Of a DNA stretch of 18,527 nucleotides, positions 6,940 to 14,707 are shown piece by piece (within the stretch, counting starts at the first letter, position 1; every line of letters starts with the position of its first letter). Origin of the DNA: DATIJJ01 sp964612855. Its GTDB lineage: Bacteria; Pseudomonadota; Gammaproteobacteria; DSM-16500. A program made the position numbers and the translations under genes. The notes beneath the pieces were generated by a model, which made no database searches, was not told the DNA's origin, and saw only the letters and a list, made by a program, of their open reading frames with translations. Location of the stretch: the NCBI GenBank assembly GCA_964612855.1, contig CAZTDR010000054.1, positions 1 to 18,527 on the forward strand, written 5' to 3'.

Positions 6940-7085
6940 TCTCTGTACACGATAAAAATGCTTTTGTAGGGGCGGACCGATGTGTCAGCCCAGCGGCCTC
7001 AACCGTAAAATCCGGGCGGACACATCGGTCCGCCCCTACAAGAGCTATAACTTAACGGGATAAAAATTTTTGTCATGCGCGGAGA
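6940..7085 (+). mobile_element. 146-bp MITE-like element, copy 3
   Basis: This is the same element as at 5751-5896, in the opposite orientation. It begins TCTCTGTACACGATAAAAAT and ends with GTCATGCGCGGAGA, the slightly diverged inverse terminus. The internal arms TGTAGGGGCGGACC and GGTCCGCCCCTACA are perfect complements. No clear target duplication is seen (left flank TCTCATA, right flank TCCTCTA). Its last 13 bases overlap the end of the dehalogenase-like gene and provide that gene's stop codon. Its other end is 15 bases before the asd start. It fills the whole asd/hydrolase gap. Confidence 0.85.
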
Positions 7086-7969
7086 TCCTCTATACCTTGC
7101 AGCCAAATACTGATTGTTTCGCCCATTAATTCTGGATTGCTTTCTTGAGCATAATGCAATTCTTCGCCCACATCCGCAACTTCTAAGTTAGGCAAATGCT
7201 CGCGGGCCCACATGGCCGTTTCCATCGTTGTAATAAAGCCGGGAACAGAATAGAGCATTAATTTAGGCAGCGGCGAGTGTGTTAATTTTTTCGAGTAATT
7301 AGCAATAATTTGATTAGTAGAATTTTTTTCATCGCGATTGGGTAATTCATTTAAATATTGATACAACGGTTTTCCCGCTCCTTCCGGTTTAAAAGGACTA
7401 CGATAAAATTCCAATTCTTTTTCACTTAATTGACGCATCACACTTTGCGGCAAGACTTTATCAATAAAATGTATGCCGTTAATAATTAAATCCGCTGTAT
7501 TGTCTTCACTTTGCCAAGAAAGTATCTGTTCTTGGTAAGGGAGGGAAATATCTTCAGGATGCAGTGGGCGAAGATAGGCTTCATAAAAGACTAATCCTTT
7601 ACATTTTTCAGGATGCCGCATGGCATAATCAAAACCAATAAGCGAACCCCAACCATGCATGACCAACGTAATATTTTCTAATTGCAGTGTTTCAATGAAT
7701 TTTTCGATATAGTTAATATGATCTTGAATGGTATAAGCAATATCCGGTTTGGCCGATTGCCCAAAACCAATTAAATCCGGTGCGATGCAATTTCCTAAAA
7801 CGGTAAGATGAGGAATTATATTGCGCCAAACATACGACGAAGTAGGAATACCATGTAAAAATAAAATGGGATCACCTTCCCCTTCTTCGATGTAATGAAG
7901 TTTGGCACCATTAATATCCATAAAGTGCGATTTATAAGGAAAGTCGGCTGGAATAAGTGTCTTAGTCAT
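7073..7969 (-). CDS. Haloalkane-dehalogenase-like alpha/beta hydrolase lacking the nucleophile
   Basis: The 298 residues align without visible gaps to the haloalkane dehalogenase family (DhaA/LinB type), with motifs at the same numbers as Rhodococcus DhaA. They include the oxyanion segment LHGIPTSS (38-45), the nucleophile elbow MHGWGSLIGF (104-113), E130 in FYEAYLRP and H272 in ELHYAQESNP. The catalytic Asp106 of HDWG is Gly (codon GGT at 7654-7652), and the halide-binding Asn41 is Ile. The catalytic acid, the His and Trp107 are kept. Normal dehalogenation through an ester intermediate is therefore not expected; another activity or a binding role is possible. AAGGGA precedes ATG at a good distance. 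The last three residues and the stop come from the adjoining MITE terminus. The name haloalkane dehalogenase should not be transferred without this caveat. Confidence 0.88.
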   Translation of the reverse strand: MTKTLIPADFPYKSHFMDINGAKLHYIEEGEGDPILFLHGIPTSSYVWRNIIPHLTVLGNCIAPDLIGFGQSAKPDIAYTIQDHINYIEKFIETLQLENITLVMHGWGSLIGFDYAMRHPEKCKGLVFYEAYLRPLHPEDISLPYQEQILSWQSEDNTADLIINGIHFIDKVLPQSVMRQLSEKELEFYRSPFKPEGAGKPLYQYLNELPNRDEKNSTNQIIANYSKKLTHSPLPKLMLYSVPGFITTMETAMWAREHLPNLEVADVGEELHYAQESNPELMGETISIWLQGIEDLRA

Positions 7970-8033
7970 AAAGTTCCCTTTTAGTTTTTGCTATCTTTTG
8001 TCGTGTCCTAAGCAAGTATGGGTTCGAAATTTC

Positions 8034-8058
8034 GGGCACGGCGTGCCGTGCCCCTACA
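8034..8058 (-). repeat. Short GC-rich palindrome, copy 2
   Basis: GGGCACGGC and GCCGTGCCCCTACA make the inverse of the unit at 4469-4493, identical over 25 bases. It begins 3 bases after the stop codon of the glutamate dehydrogenase gene on the minus strand. A small separate palindrome, CGAAATTTCG (8026-8035), touches it. With no T-run following, termination by this stem alone is doubtful. Confidence 0.7.
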
Positions 8059-8060
8059 AT

Positions 8061-11000
8061 TTAGCCTGCTTGGGCAAAATCAAATAACTCACGCATCACC
8101 ACAGAATAGGTTACAAAACCGACATTATTGCTGGATTTAATTTCAGCAATCAAATTTTGCCAGCGTTCAATTAATAGCGCGTATTGTTTTAACCATGCAT
8201 CGATACGTTCGGTGACCGCCATTGCTTGCTGTTTCTTTTTCTGTTTGAGTAATAATACACTGACACTCAATTTACGTTGTGCGCGATCAAGATCATCACG
8301 GAAGCCAGAACGTGCTAACTCTTCCCACTGATTTTCCATGGGATAAAGATTGATTTGATCACGTAACCAATTTAATTCGAGATGAGTACCTAAAGCATAA
8401 TAAGTTTGAGCCACCTCTGTGATAGGTAATTGATGTTTTAATGCCGCCTCTACAATATCAAGGGAAGTGAATAAGGTATTGCAGCTCGCTACGCGTTTAG
8501 CTAATACTTCAGGCACACCTTGATCTAAGAGTGACGCGGTGTCTGTTTCAAGAATTTCGCGATCGGATTCCGTCACTAACTCAGGCAATTGTTTCATGAG
8601 TTCAGCGATTGGATCAGCAAAATGATCGATAGCTTCTTGAATAGTTAAGTCAGGTTTTAAATTACGTGTCAGCCAGCGTGTCGCACGACGGGTGAGAAAA
8701 TAAGTTTGTAACATCATTTTTTGCTGTACTGCAGTACTGACTTTCAAATCAAGTGCTTCGATTTCCTTCCATAAATCATCCATGCCATAAATGCTTTCAG
8801 CGACTATATAGGCGCGCATAATGGAAGCCACCGAGGCGCCCGTTTCGCGTTGCAAGCGCTCAACAAAATTTACACCCATGTGATCTGTCACATGTTTTCC
8901 GAGTTGGGTTGCAATAATTTCACGTCGCAAACTATGCTCTTTCATTTGCGGTAAATATTTTTTGCGTAACGATTCGGGAAAAGCCATCATGAGATAACGA
9001 ACAAAATAAGGATCTTCTGGAATGTTGGACGCTAAAATATCTTGTTTTAAAAACATTTTGCAATACGAAATGAGTACAGCAATTTCTGGACGTGTGAGAC
9101 CTTGGCCATTTGCTTTACGCTCTAGCAAGGATTTTTCATCAGGTAAAAATTCTAACTCGCGATTTAATCGGCCATTTTTTTCCAATTCATTCATATAGCG
9201 ACGAAGTAAATCCATGGTTTGTAATGCAACAGATGCTTCTAAGCTTACCATTTGCGTTTGTTCGTAATTGTCACGCAAGACTAATTCAGCCACTTCATCC
9301 GTCATTTTTTCTAATAAAATATTGCGTTGCTCTAGGGTCATTTCCTGATCATTGATCAGTTTGTTCAGCAAAATTTTCAAATTAACTTCATGATCTGAAC
9401 AATCTACACCTGCGGAATTATCAATAAAATCGGTGTAGAGAACGCCGCCATTTAATGAATATTCAACGCGGGCACGTTGGGTTAATCCAAGGTTGCCCCC
9501 CTCCCCGATGACTCGAGCTTTCAATTCATTGCCATTTACCCGAATCGCATCGTTGGTTCTATCGCCCACTTCCGCATGCGTTTCTGCGCTGGATTTAACG
9601 AAGGTACCAATACCGCCGTTCCAGATTAAATCTACCGATGAGGTAAGAATGGCGCGAATCAAATCATTGGGTACGAGATAATCACTTTCAATATTGAACG
9701 CAGCTTTCATTTCAGGCGAGATTTTAATGGATTTTGCCACACGACTAAAAACACCGCCGCCTGACGAAATAAGTTCTGCGTGATAATCCATCCAAGTAGA
9801 ACGCGGTAAATTAAATAAGCGTTTACGTTCTTCAAAACTGAGTGCAGCATCGGGATTGGGATCCACAAAAATGTGCATATGATTGTAGGCAGCGAGTAAT
9901 TTGATATGGTTTGACATAAGCATACCATTACCAAATACGTCGCCACTCATATCGCCAATTCCCACCACACTGAAATCAGTCGCTTCAGGATTAATACCCA
10001 GTTCACGGAAGTGACGTTTGACCGACTCCCAAGCACCGCGTGCCGTAATGCCCATTTTTTTGTGATCATAACCGGCAGAGCCGCCTGAGGCGAATCCATC
10101 ATCCAGCCAAAATTCATATTCTTTAGAAATGCTGTTGGCAATATCAGAAAAAGTAGCGGTTCCCTTGTCCGCTGCAACGACAAGATACGGATCATCTTCA
10201 TCGTAGCGTACGACATCCACAGGCGGTATGACTTTCCCTTCTTTAATGTTATCAGTAATGTCTAACATGCCGCGAATAAAAGTGGAATAACAAGCGATAG
10301 CTTCTTTTAAAATGGCATCCCGATCACCCTCAGGCAAATGCTTCGGGTAAAAGCCTCCTTTTGCGCCTACGGGTACGATAACGGAGTTTTTGACTTGTTG
10401 TGCTTTCATCAAGCCTAACACTTCGGTGCGAAAATCTTCGCGGCGATCTGACCAACGTAATCCCCCTCGGGCTACTTTGCCGCCACGGAGATGCACACCT
10501 TCGACGCGAGGTGAATAAACAAAAATTTCGTACATGGGACGGGGTAATGGTAAATCAGAAATGGCTGCAGGATCGAGCTTAAAAGAGATGTGAGACTTAA
10601 ATTTACCGTCTGCAGTCGTTTGAAAATAATTGGTGCGAATGGTTGCCAAAATGACTTCGAGCAAGCGACGAATGATTCTATCCTCGTCCAGACTACTGAC
10701 TTCGTCGAGTGCTTGTTCGATTTTGCTAATTAAGACGAAAGCATCCGGACGATTGTCTTTTGTATATTCGGGCGAAAAGCGCAGTTCAAATAATTCTACT
10801 AAATCTCGAGCAATTTCAGGATTATTAATCAAGGCTTGTTCGATGTAAGTTTGACTGAAAGTAAAACCCGTTTGACGTAAATATTTCGTGTAAGCACGTA
10901 ATACGGCCGTTTCATGCCAGGTTAAATGCGCATCTAACACTAAGCGGTTGAAACCATCATCTTCCGCATTGCGAAACCATATGTTAGTAAACGCATCTTG

Positions 11001-12899
11001 GAAACTGTCTTTGGTTTGATCGATGTCAGCCTCTCGTTTGCTAACATGAATCATATCAAAATCACTAATCCAGGCTATCGTTCCATCTTTAAAAATAATT
11101 TCATGGGGTCTTTCACCAATAATACGTAATCCCATATTTTCCAGAGTGGGCAGCACGTCGGATAATGGAATCGTATGTTCGCTATGAAATAATTTTAACT
11201 GCAGTGATGTCTTGCCTGACTTATAAAATAGCATTTCAAGCGGATTTTCGGGTGAAAGCGCTTCAATTTTTTTAATGTCGTCAATGGCACTGCGCGGCAA
11301 ATAACATTCTGTGTAACTCGCAGGAAATGCTTTTCGATATTTAACGTAATAGCGTAATCCTTCTGCTTCACCAAATTGTAAAATCAGTTGATTTTTAAAT
11401 TCATCTGTCCAGGAATGGGCGGCGTTACTCAATTCTTTTTCAATTTTTGCCACGTCATATTCTACTGGATTTTTGGGGTTGACACGAATTAAGTAGTGAA
11501 TACGAGCTAAGACAGAATCTGAAAAATAAGTGGTAAACGACGATTCTAATCCTTGAAAAGCTTCCATCAAAATATCTTGCATCGTGAGAGAAAGTTCAGT
11601 ATTAGAAATTTCGCGTGGCACGTAAACTAAACAAGAAAAATAACGGCTGTAAGCATCTTTACGCACAAATAAGCGTACTCGTTTGCGTTCTTGTAAATGC
11701 AAAATACCTTGGGTCAACTCAACTAATTCTTCGTGTGTAGCTTGGAACAAATCATCGCGTGGCAAGGTTTCTAAAATGTGGACGACTTCTTTGCCGTTAT
11801 GGCTATCAGGCGGGTAATGAAATTCTTGAATAACTTTCGCTACCTTGTGCCGTAAAAAAGGAATGTAGCGTGGACTGGAGTGATAAGCGGTCGACGTATA
11901 AAGACCAATGAAGCGTCGCTCACCGATTAACTCCCCTTTTTCGTTAAATCGTTTTACGCCAATATAATCTGTGTAAGCTGCGCGATGGACAGTGGATTGT
12001 GTGTTCGTTTTGGCGATAATCAAAATATTTTTTGATAAAGCGAGTTTACGTGCTTGTGGGGGTAAATCGGCGTAGTTACGCGACACAGTGCTGGTGCTAT
12101 CATCACGCAGTACACCGAGTCCCGTTCCGGGAATAATTTGTAAGGCTCTATTGGTTTCATTGCCAATCAATTTGTAATCACGACACCCTAAAAAAGTGAA
12201 ATGATTGTTGATTAACCAACGAAGGAAATCTTTTGATTCAGCAATTTCCGCGGGATCTAAAGGCGGCGGATTTTGTTCAAGCTCGAGCAACGATTCTTCA
12301 ACGGAGGCCAGTATTTTTCGCCAGTCTAAAACCGAAACATGGACGTCAGTGAGTACGCGTTCAATATTCAGACGCAATCCGTCCATCGTTTCTGCATCAA
12401 TTTGCCGATCAATTTCTAAATAAATAGGGGCTTCTGAGGAAGCATCCGCATTGGTAGCGCCGATGGGCAAGATTTCAATAATTTTATCTTCTGCATCACG
12501 TTTTACTTTTAAGCCGCCAAAATGAATCGCATAATGAATTTGTAAACCATTGCGATCCACTTCCATGCGGATGGAGTCGACTAAGAAAGGGATGTCGTCA
12601 TGAGAGACTTCAATAATCGTATGGGTGGATTCCCAACCGTCTTTTTCCAGGGTCGGATTGAAGACGCGAACTTTGGATTCCCCTGGTTTTCTTTGGTAAA
12701 TAAAATTCCAATGGGACAATAATCCACCAAATAAATCATCTATGGAACGTTCGGTTAAATCTTCAAGAGAACAATTGGCATAATAACGCCCTGCAAATGT
12801 TTCAAGCAGAGTTGCCTTTGCGGCAGGGACTTTATTTTTAATATGATCGCGTAATTTTTTTAGAATTTCTTGGCGACCTGTATCTTGTTGACCAGCCAT
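8061..12899 (-). CDS. gdhB: NAD-specific glutamate dehydrogenase, large (L-180) type
   Basis: This enzyme oxidatively deaminates glutamate to 2-oxoglutarate and ammonium using NAD+, feeding amino-acid carbon into the TCA cycle. That fits a host-associated, amino-acid-using lifestyle. The 1612 residues match the usual ~1600-1620 of the family (PF05088) first described in Streptomyces and Pseudomonas. A long N-terminal half with regulatory ACT-like segments leads to the catalytic core. Core marks are GGLRWSDRREDFRTEV (about 811-826), the Lys-containing VPVGAKGGF (about 845-853) and the Rossmann-type GIGDMSGDVFGNGMLMS (about 978-994). A helical C-terminal region follows from about 1150. The frame is open throughout with no sign of decay. 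CGGAGG lies about 12 bases before the ATG. In other bacteria the enzyme is allosterically controlled (for example by arginine or aspartate); nothing in the sequence shows this here. The symbol follows Pseudomonas usage. Confidence 0.97.
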   Translation of the reverse strand: MAGQQDTGRQEILKKLRDHIKNKVPAAKATLLETFAGRYYANCSLEDLTERSIDDLFGGLLSHWNFIYQRKPGESKVRVFNPTLEKDGWESTHTIIEVSHDDIPFLVDSIRMEVDRNGLQIHYAIHFGGLKVKRDAEDKIIEILPIGATNADASSEAPIYLEIDRQIDAETMDGLRLNIERVLTDVHVSVLDWRKILASVEESLLELEQNPPPLDPAEIAESKDFLRWLINNHFTFLGCRDYKLIGNETNRALQIIPGTGLGVLRDDSTSTVSRNYADLPPQARKLALSKNILIIAKTNTQSTVHRAAYTDYIGVKRFNEKGELIGERRFIGLYTSTAYHSSPRYIPFLRHKVAKVIQEFHYPPDSHNGKEVVHILETLPRDDLFQATHEELVELTQGILHLQERKRVRLFVRKDAYSRYFSCLVYVPREISNTELSLTMQDILMEAFQGLESSFTTYFSDSVLARIHYLIRVNPKNPVEYDVAKIEKELSNAAHSWTDEFKNQLILQFGEAEGLRYYVKYRKAFPASYTECYLPRSAIDDIKKIEALSPENPLEMLFYKSGKTSLQLKLFHSEHTIPLSDVLPTLENMGLRIIGERPHEIIFKDGTIAWISDFDMIHVSKREADIDQTKDSFQDAFTNIWFRNAEDDGFNRLVLDAHLTWHETAVLRAYTKYLRQTGFTFSQTYIEQALINNPEIARDLVELFELRFSPEYTKDNRPDAFVLISKIEQALDEVSSLDEDRIIRRLLEVILATIRTNYFQTTADGKFKSHISFKLDPAAISDLPLPRPMYEIFVYSPRVEGVHLRGGKVARGGLRWSDRREDFRTEVLGLMKAQQVKNSVIVPVGAKGGFYPKHLPEGDRDAILKEAIACYSTFIRGMLDITDNIKEGKVIPPVDVVRYDEDDPYLVVAADKGTATFSDIANSISKEYEFWLDDGFASGGSAGYDHKKMGITARGAWESVKRHFRELGINPEATDFSVVGIGDMSGDVFGNGMLMSNHIKLLAAYNHMHIFVDPNPDAALSFEERKRLFNLPRSTWMDYHAELISSGGGVFSRVAKSIKISPEMKAAFNIESDYLVPNDLIRAILTSSVDLIWNGGIGTFVKSSAETHAEVGDRTNDAIRVNGNELKARVIGEGGNLGLTQRARVEYSLNGGVLYTDFIDNSAGVDCSDHEVNLKILLNKLINDQEMTLEQRNILLEKMTDEVAELVLRDNYEQTQMVSLEASVALQTMDLLRRYMNELEKNGRLNRELEFLPDEKSLLERKANGQGLTRPEIAVLISYCKMFLKQDILASNIPEDPYFVRYLMMAFPESLRKKYLPQMKEHSLRREIIATQLGKHVTDHMGVNFVERLQRETGASVASIMRAYIVAESIYGMDDLWKEIEALDLKVSTAVQQKMMLQTYFLTRRATRWLTRNLKPDLTIQEAIDHFADPIAELMKQLPELVTESDREILETDTASLLDQGVPEVLAKRVASCNTLFTSLDIVEAALKHQLPITEVAQTYYALGTHLELNWLRDQINLYPMENQWEELARSGFRDDLDRAQRKLSVSVLLLKQKKKQQAMAVTERIDAWLKQYALLIERWQNLIAEIKSSNNVGFVTYSVVMRELFDFAQAG

Positions 12900-12978
12900 A
12901 GGAACGCGTAGCCTCCGGGTTTTTTAATATGGGCTGATTTTAGCGCTCTTCTAGGCTGCATACAAATAAAAGTGTATC

Positions 12979-13650
12979 TTATTGCTCAGCCATTTTCTTC
13001 GCCACTTTATCCCGCAAGTAAACAGGCAATGCGTCTTCTGGCGCTACTATTTCGCCTTTTTCCCATTTGTCTTGTGCTAAGGCCAGAATAGCCGCCGCAG
13101 TTGGAAGCGCGTTCGGATTGATTAAAGTCGGTTTTTGTGCGATTTGTTGCGGATAAACATCCCAGGCATTGCCTGCTCCTTGCCAGGTTGAGTCAGGTAA
13201 ACGAATGTTTTCGGGTCGATCCAGGCGTTCTTCACCGCGCAAGACAACTAATTGATTGGGTTGGATTTCATAGGTTGCCCAATAAACTTCATTCATTCGG
13301 GCATCTATGGCAACGATTATCCGATTCCACCCTGCTTCTTCGTGCATTTGCTGGGCAATGGCCGCCAGTGATGATATGACAATCACGGGCTTTTGCACTG
13401 CAAAAGCCAACCCTTGTGCGAGACTAATTGCAATTCTAACGCCTGTGAAACTACCCGGACCGCAACCTACCGCAATGGCATCTAATTCACGAAGTGTGAC
13501 GTTTTCTGTTTTCAAGAGATCATGCAATAATGGTAAGACGTGTTTTGTTTGTTGCATCGGCATTATTTCATGCCGTAAAGCAATTTTGTCTTCAATAGAC
13601 AAACCTAGGGAGCAAGCAGTCGTTGACGTATCTAAGGCTAATAATTTCAT
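12979..13650 (-). CDS. tsaB: tRNA t6A biosynthesis protein TsaB
   Basis: TsaB (YeaZ) is the scaffold partner of TsaD and TsaE in making N6-threonylcarbamoyladenosine at position 37 of ANN-decoding tRNAs. The 223-residue protein (E. coli 231) opens with LLALDTSTTACSLGL and has the conserved CGPGSFTGVRIAISLAQGLA (about 63-82), typical of the ASKHA fold. It lacks the metal-binding His pair of the catalytic paralogue TsaD, as expected. The orphan gene upstream ends TAG and only TTT separates it from this ATG. The ribosome site is poor, so translation probably depends on coupling to the orphan gene. In E. coli the gene also lies close to yoaA. Confidence 0.95.
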   Translation of the reverse strand: MKLLALDTSTTACSLGLSIEDKIALRHEIMPMQQTKHVLPLLHDLLKTENVTLRELDAIAVGCGPGSFTGVRIAISLAQGLAFAVQKPVIVISSLAAIAQQMHEEAGWNRIIVAIDARMNEVYWATYEIQPNQLVVLRGEERLDRPENIRLPDSTWQGAGNAWDVYPQQIAQKPTLINPNALPTAAAILALAQDKWEKGEIVAPEDALPVYLRDKVAKKMAEQ

Positions 13651-13653
13651 AAA

Positions 13654-14658
13654 CTAAGGACGAGGAAAAGGTCTAATGACAGCCGTTTCTTCCCGTGCCC
13701 CTTGTTCTTGTCGGGAAGGCCCAAAAAACCTTGAAAATCCTGAAAGTCCGGGTATTCTTTGGTGTTCGTCGCGAGAGTTATTACGGTTTACTACAAGAAT
13801 TATAGAATTGCTTATAGCTGTTCCTGTCGATGAAGTTACTTCAAAACGTACTTGTTGAAATGATTCATTTCGTGATTGGTTGTCCCTTGCAGCGTCCAAT
13901 GCACCTTGTAATATTTCTTGCGGCTCCTCTACATGATAGGCCCCACGTATGTTGATCGTTAGACCTTTTTTTTGGGCAAAATCTTTAATCAAATCTTGAT
14001 CTTCTTCTTTAAAAATTTCTCCAGTATAAGGGTTCATGTATTTTTTCTGTATGTTTATCAATTTCACCAAACTATGTATGTTAAAGCGATAATTCGTAGA
14101 GGTCTGAATCCTTACTTCAGGAGAAATAAATTCGAATGATGCGAAATCCACGACGTTATGAGGCAGCGCTTTTTGGAGTTTATCGAGCTGTTGCTTTAAC
14201 TTTTCTACTCTTTGTTTGAAAAAAACCGAGTGTTTCTCAGGAGAGAGGCTAGCATATTGCTCCTCAAGCTTATCGATTAAGGTGGGGTTTGGTATTTGTA
14301 CGCTAGGCGCAGATGAAATAGGTGCTTTAGTAAAAACGGGGGTAACGCTATTGGAAGTGGAAGGTTCTTTCAGTAGGTTATTTAATCGCCGTATTAAATT
14401 TTCTATCTTTGGTTTGAAATTACCTAATTGGGTTTCTGTAAAGAGTTGATCATTTTCTTGCTCAAGGTCAGAGAGCCATAGCTTATCAAAATAAGAGTCT
14501 CGGGTTTCGTCGGTAAACGCAATAGCCCCACTTCTTGTTCTACCGTCATATTCCTCCTTGATGGCATTTCCTCCTTCTTTTGGAAGCTCTTTATATACGC
14601 TATTTTCGTCGCTTACTTTTTCATCATTCAAAGAGAAAAAATTGGTAGAAGTGCGCAT
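13654..14658 (-). CDS. Orphan coiled-coil protein between yoaA and tsaB
   Basis: I do not recognise a family for this 334-residue protein. It has no signal peptide or membrane segment. Residues ~60-100 and ~125-165 are charged and Leu-spaced, so likely coiled coils. Residues ~99-125 are a Ser/Thr/Pro-rich linker. A more ordered-looking region (~168-290) includes YMNPYTGEIFKEEDQDLI at 207-224, and the C-terminal ~35 residues are rich in Arg, Pro, Gln and Glu. An AAGG ribosome site lies 7 bases from ATG. It is coupled to tsaB by a 3-base gap and starts 49 bases after yoaA. It interrupts a yoaA/tsaB neighbourhood that is close in E. coli. Its composition and coiled coils resemble intracellular-pathogen effectors, and an E-rich patch (REET) near the C-terminus is compatible with Dot/Icm signals. 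That is only inference. Confidence 0.8.
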   Translation of the reverse strand: MRTSTNFFSLNDEKVSDENSVYKELPKEGGNAIKEEYDGRTRSGAIAFTDETRDSYFDKLWLSDLEQENDQLFTETQLGNFKPKIENLIRRLNNLLKEPSTSNSVTPVFTKAPISSAPSVQIPNPTLIDKLEEQYASLSPEKHSVFFKQRVEKLKQQLDKLQKALPHNVVDFASFEFISPEVRIQTSTNYRFNIHSLVKLINIQKKYMNPYTGEIFKEEDQDLIKDFAQKKGLTINIRGAYHVEEPQEILQGALDAARDNQSRNESFQQVRFEVTSSTGTAISNSIILVVNRNNSRDEHQRIPGLSGFSRFFGPSRQEQGAREETAVIRPFPRP

Positions 14659-14707
14659 AGATTTGCCTTTTAATCGTCTTTATTATGCCAAATTGTAGCA
14701 TATTAAT

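Noticed and set aside
1..7085. The GC-rich palindromes as a CRISPR array
   Set aside because: Copies are kilobases apart, not regularly spaced, occur in both orientations and have no spacers.
7073..7969. The dehalogenase-like gene as a pseudogene truncated by the MITE
   Set aside because: The length matches the family, all segments to past His272 are present, and only the last three residues come from the element.
8034..8058. Intrinsic terminator for the glutamate dehydrogenase gene
   Set aside because: There is a stem right after the stop codon, but no run of T follows on the minus strand, and the same unit occurs elsewhere as a repeat.
9707..10216. Two adjacent minus-strand frames within the glutamate dehydrogenase region
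   Set aside because: They are out-of-frame shadows of a continuous 1612-residue protein whose motifs run across this stretch unbroken.
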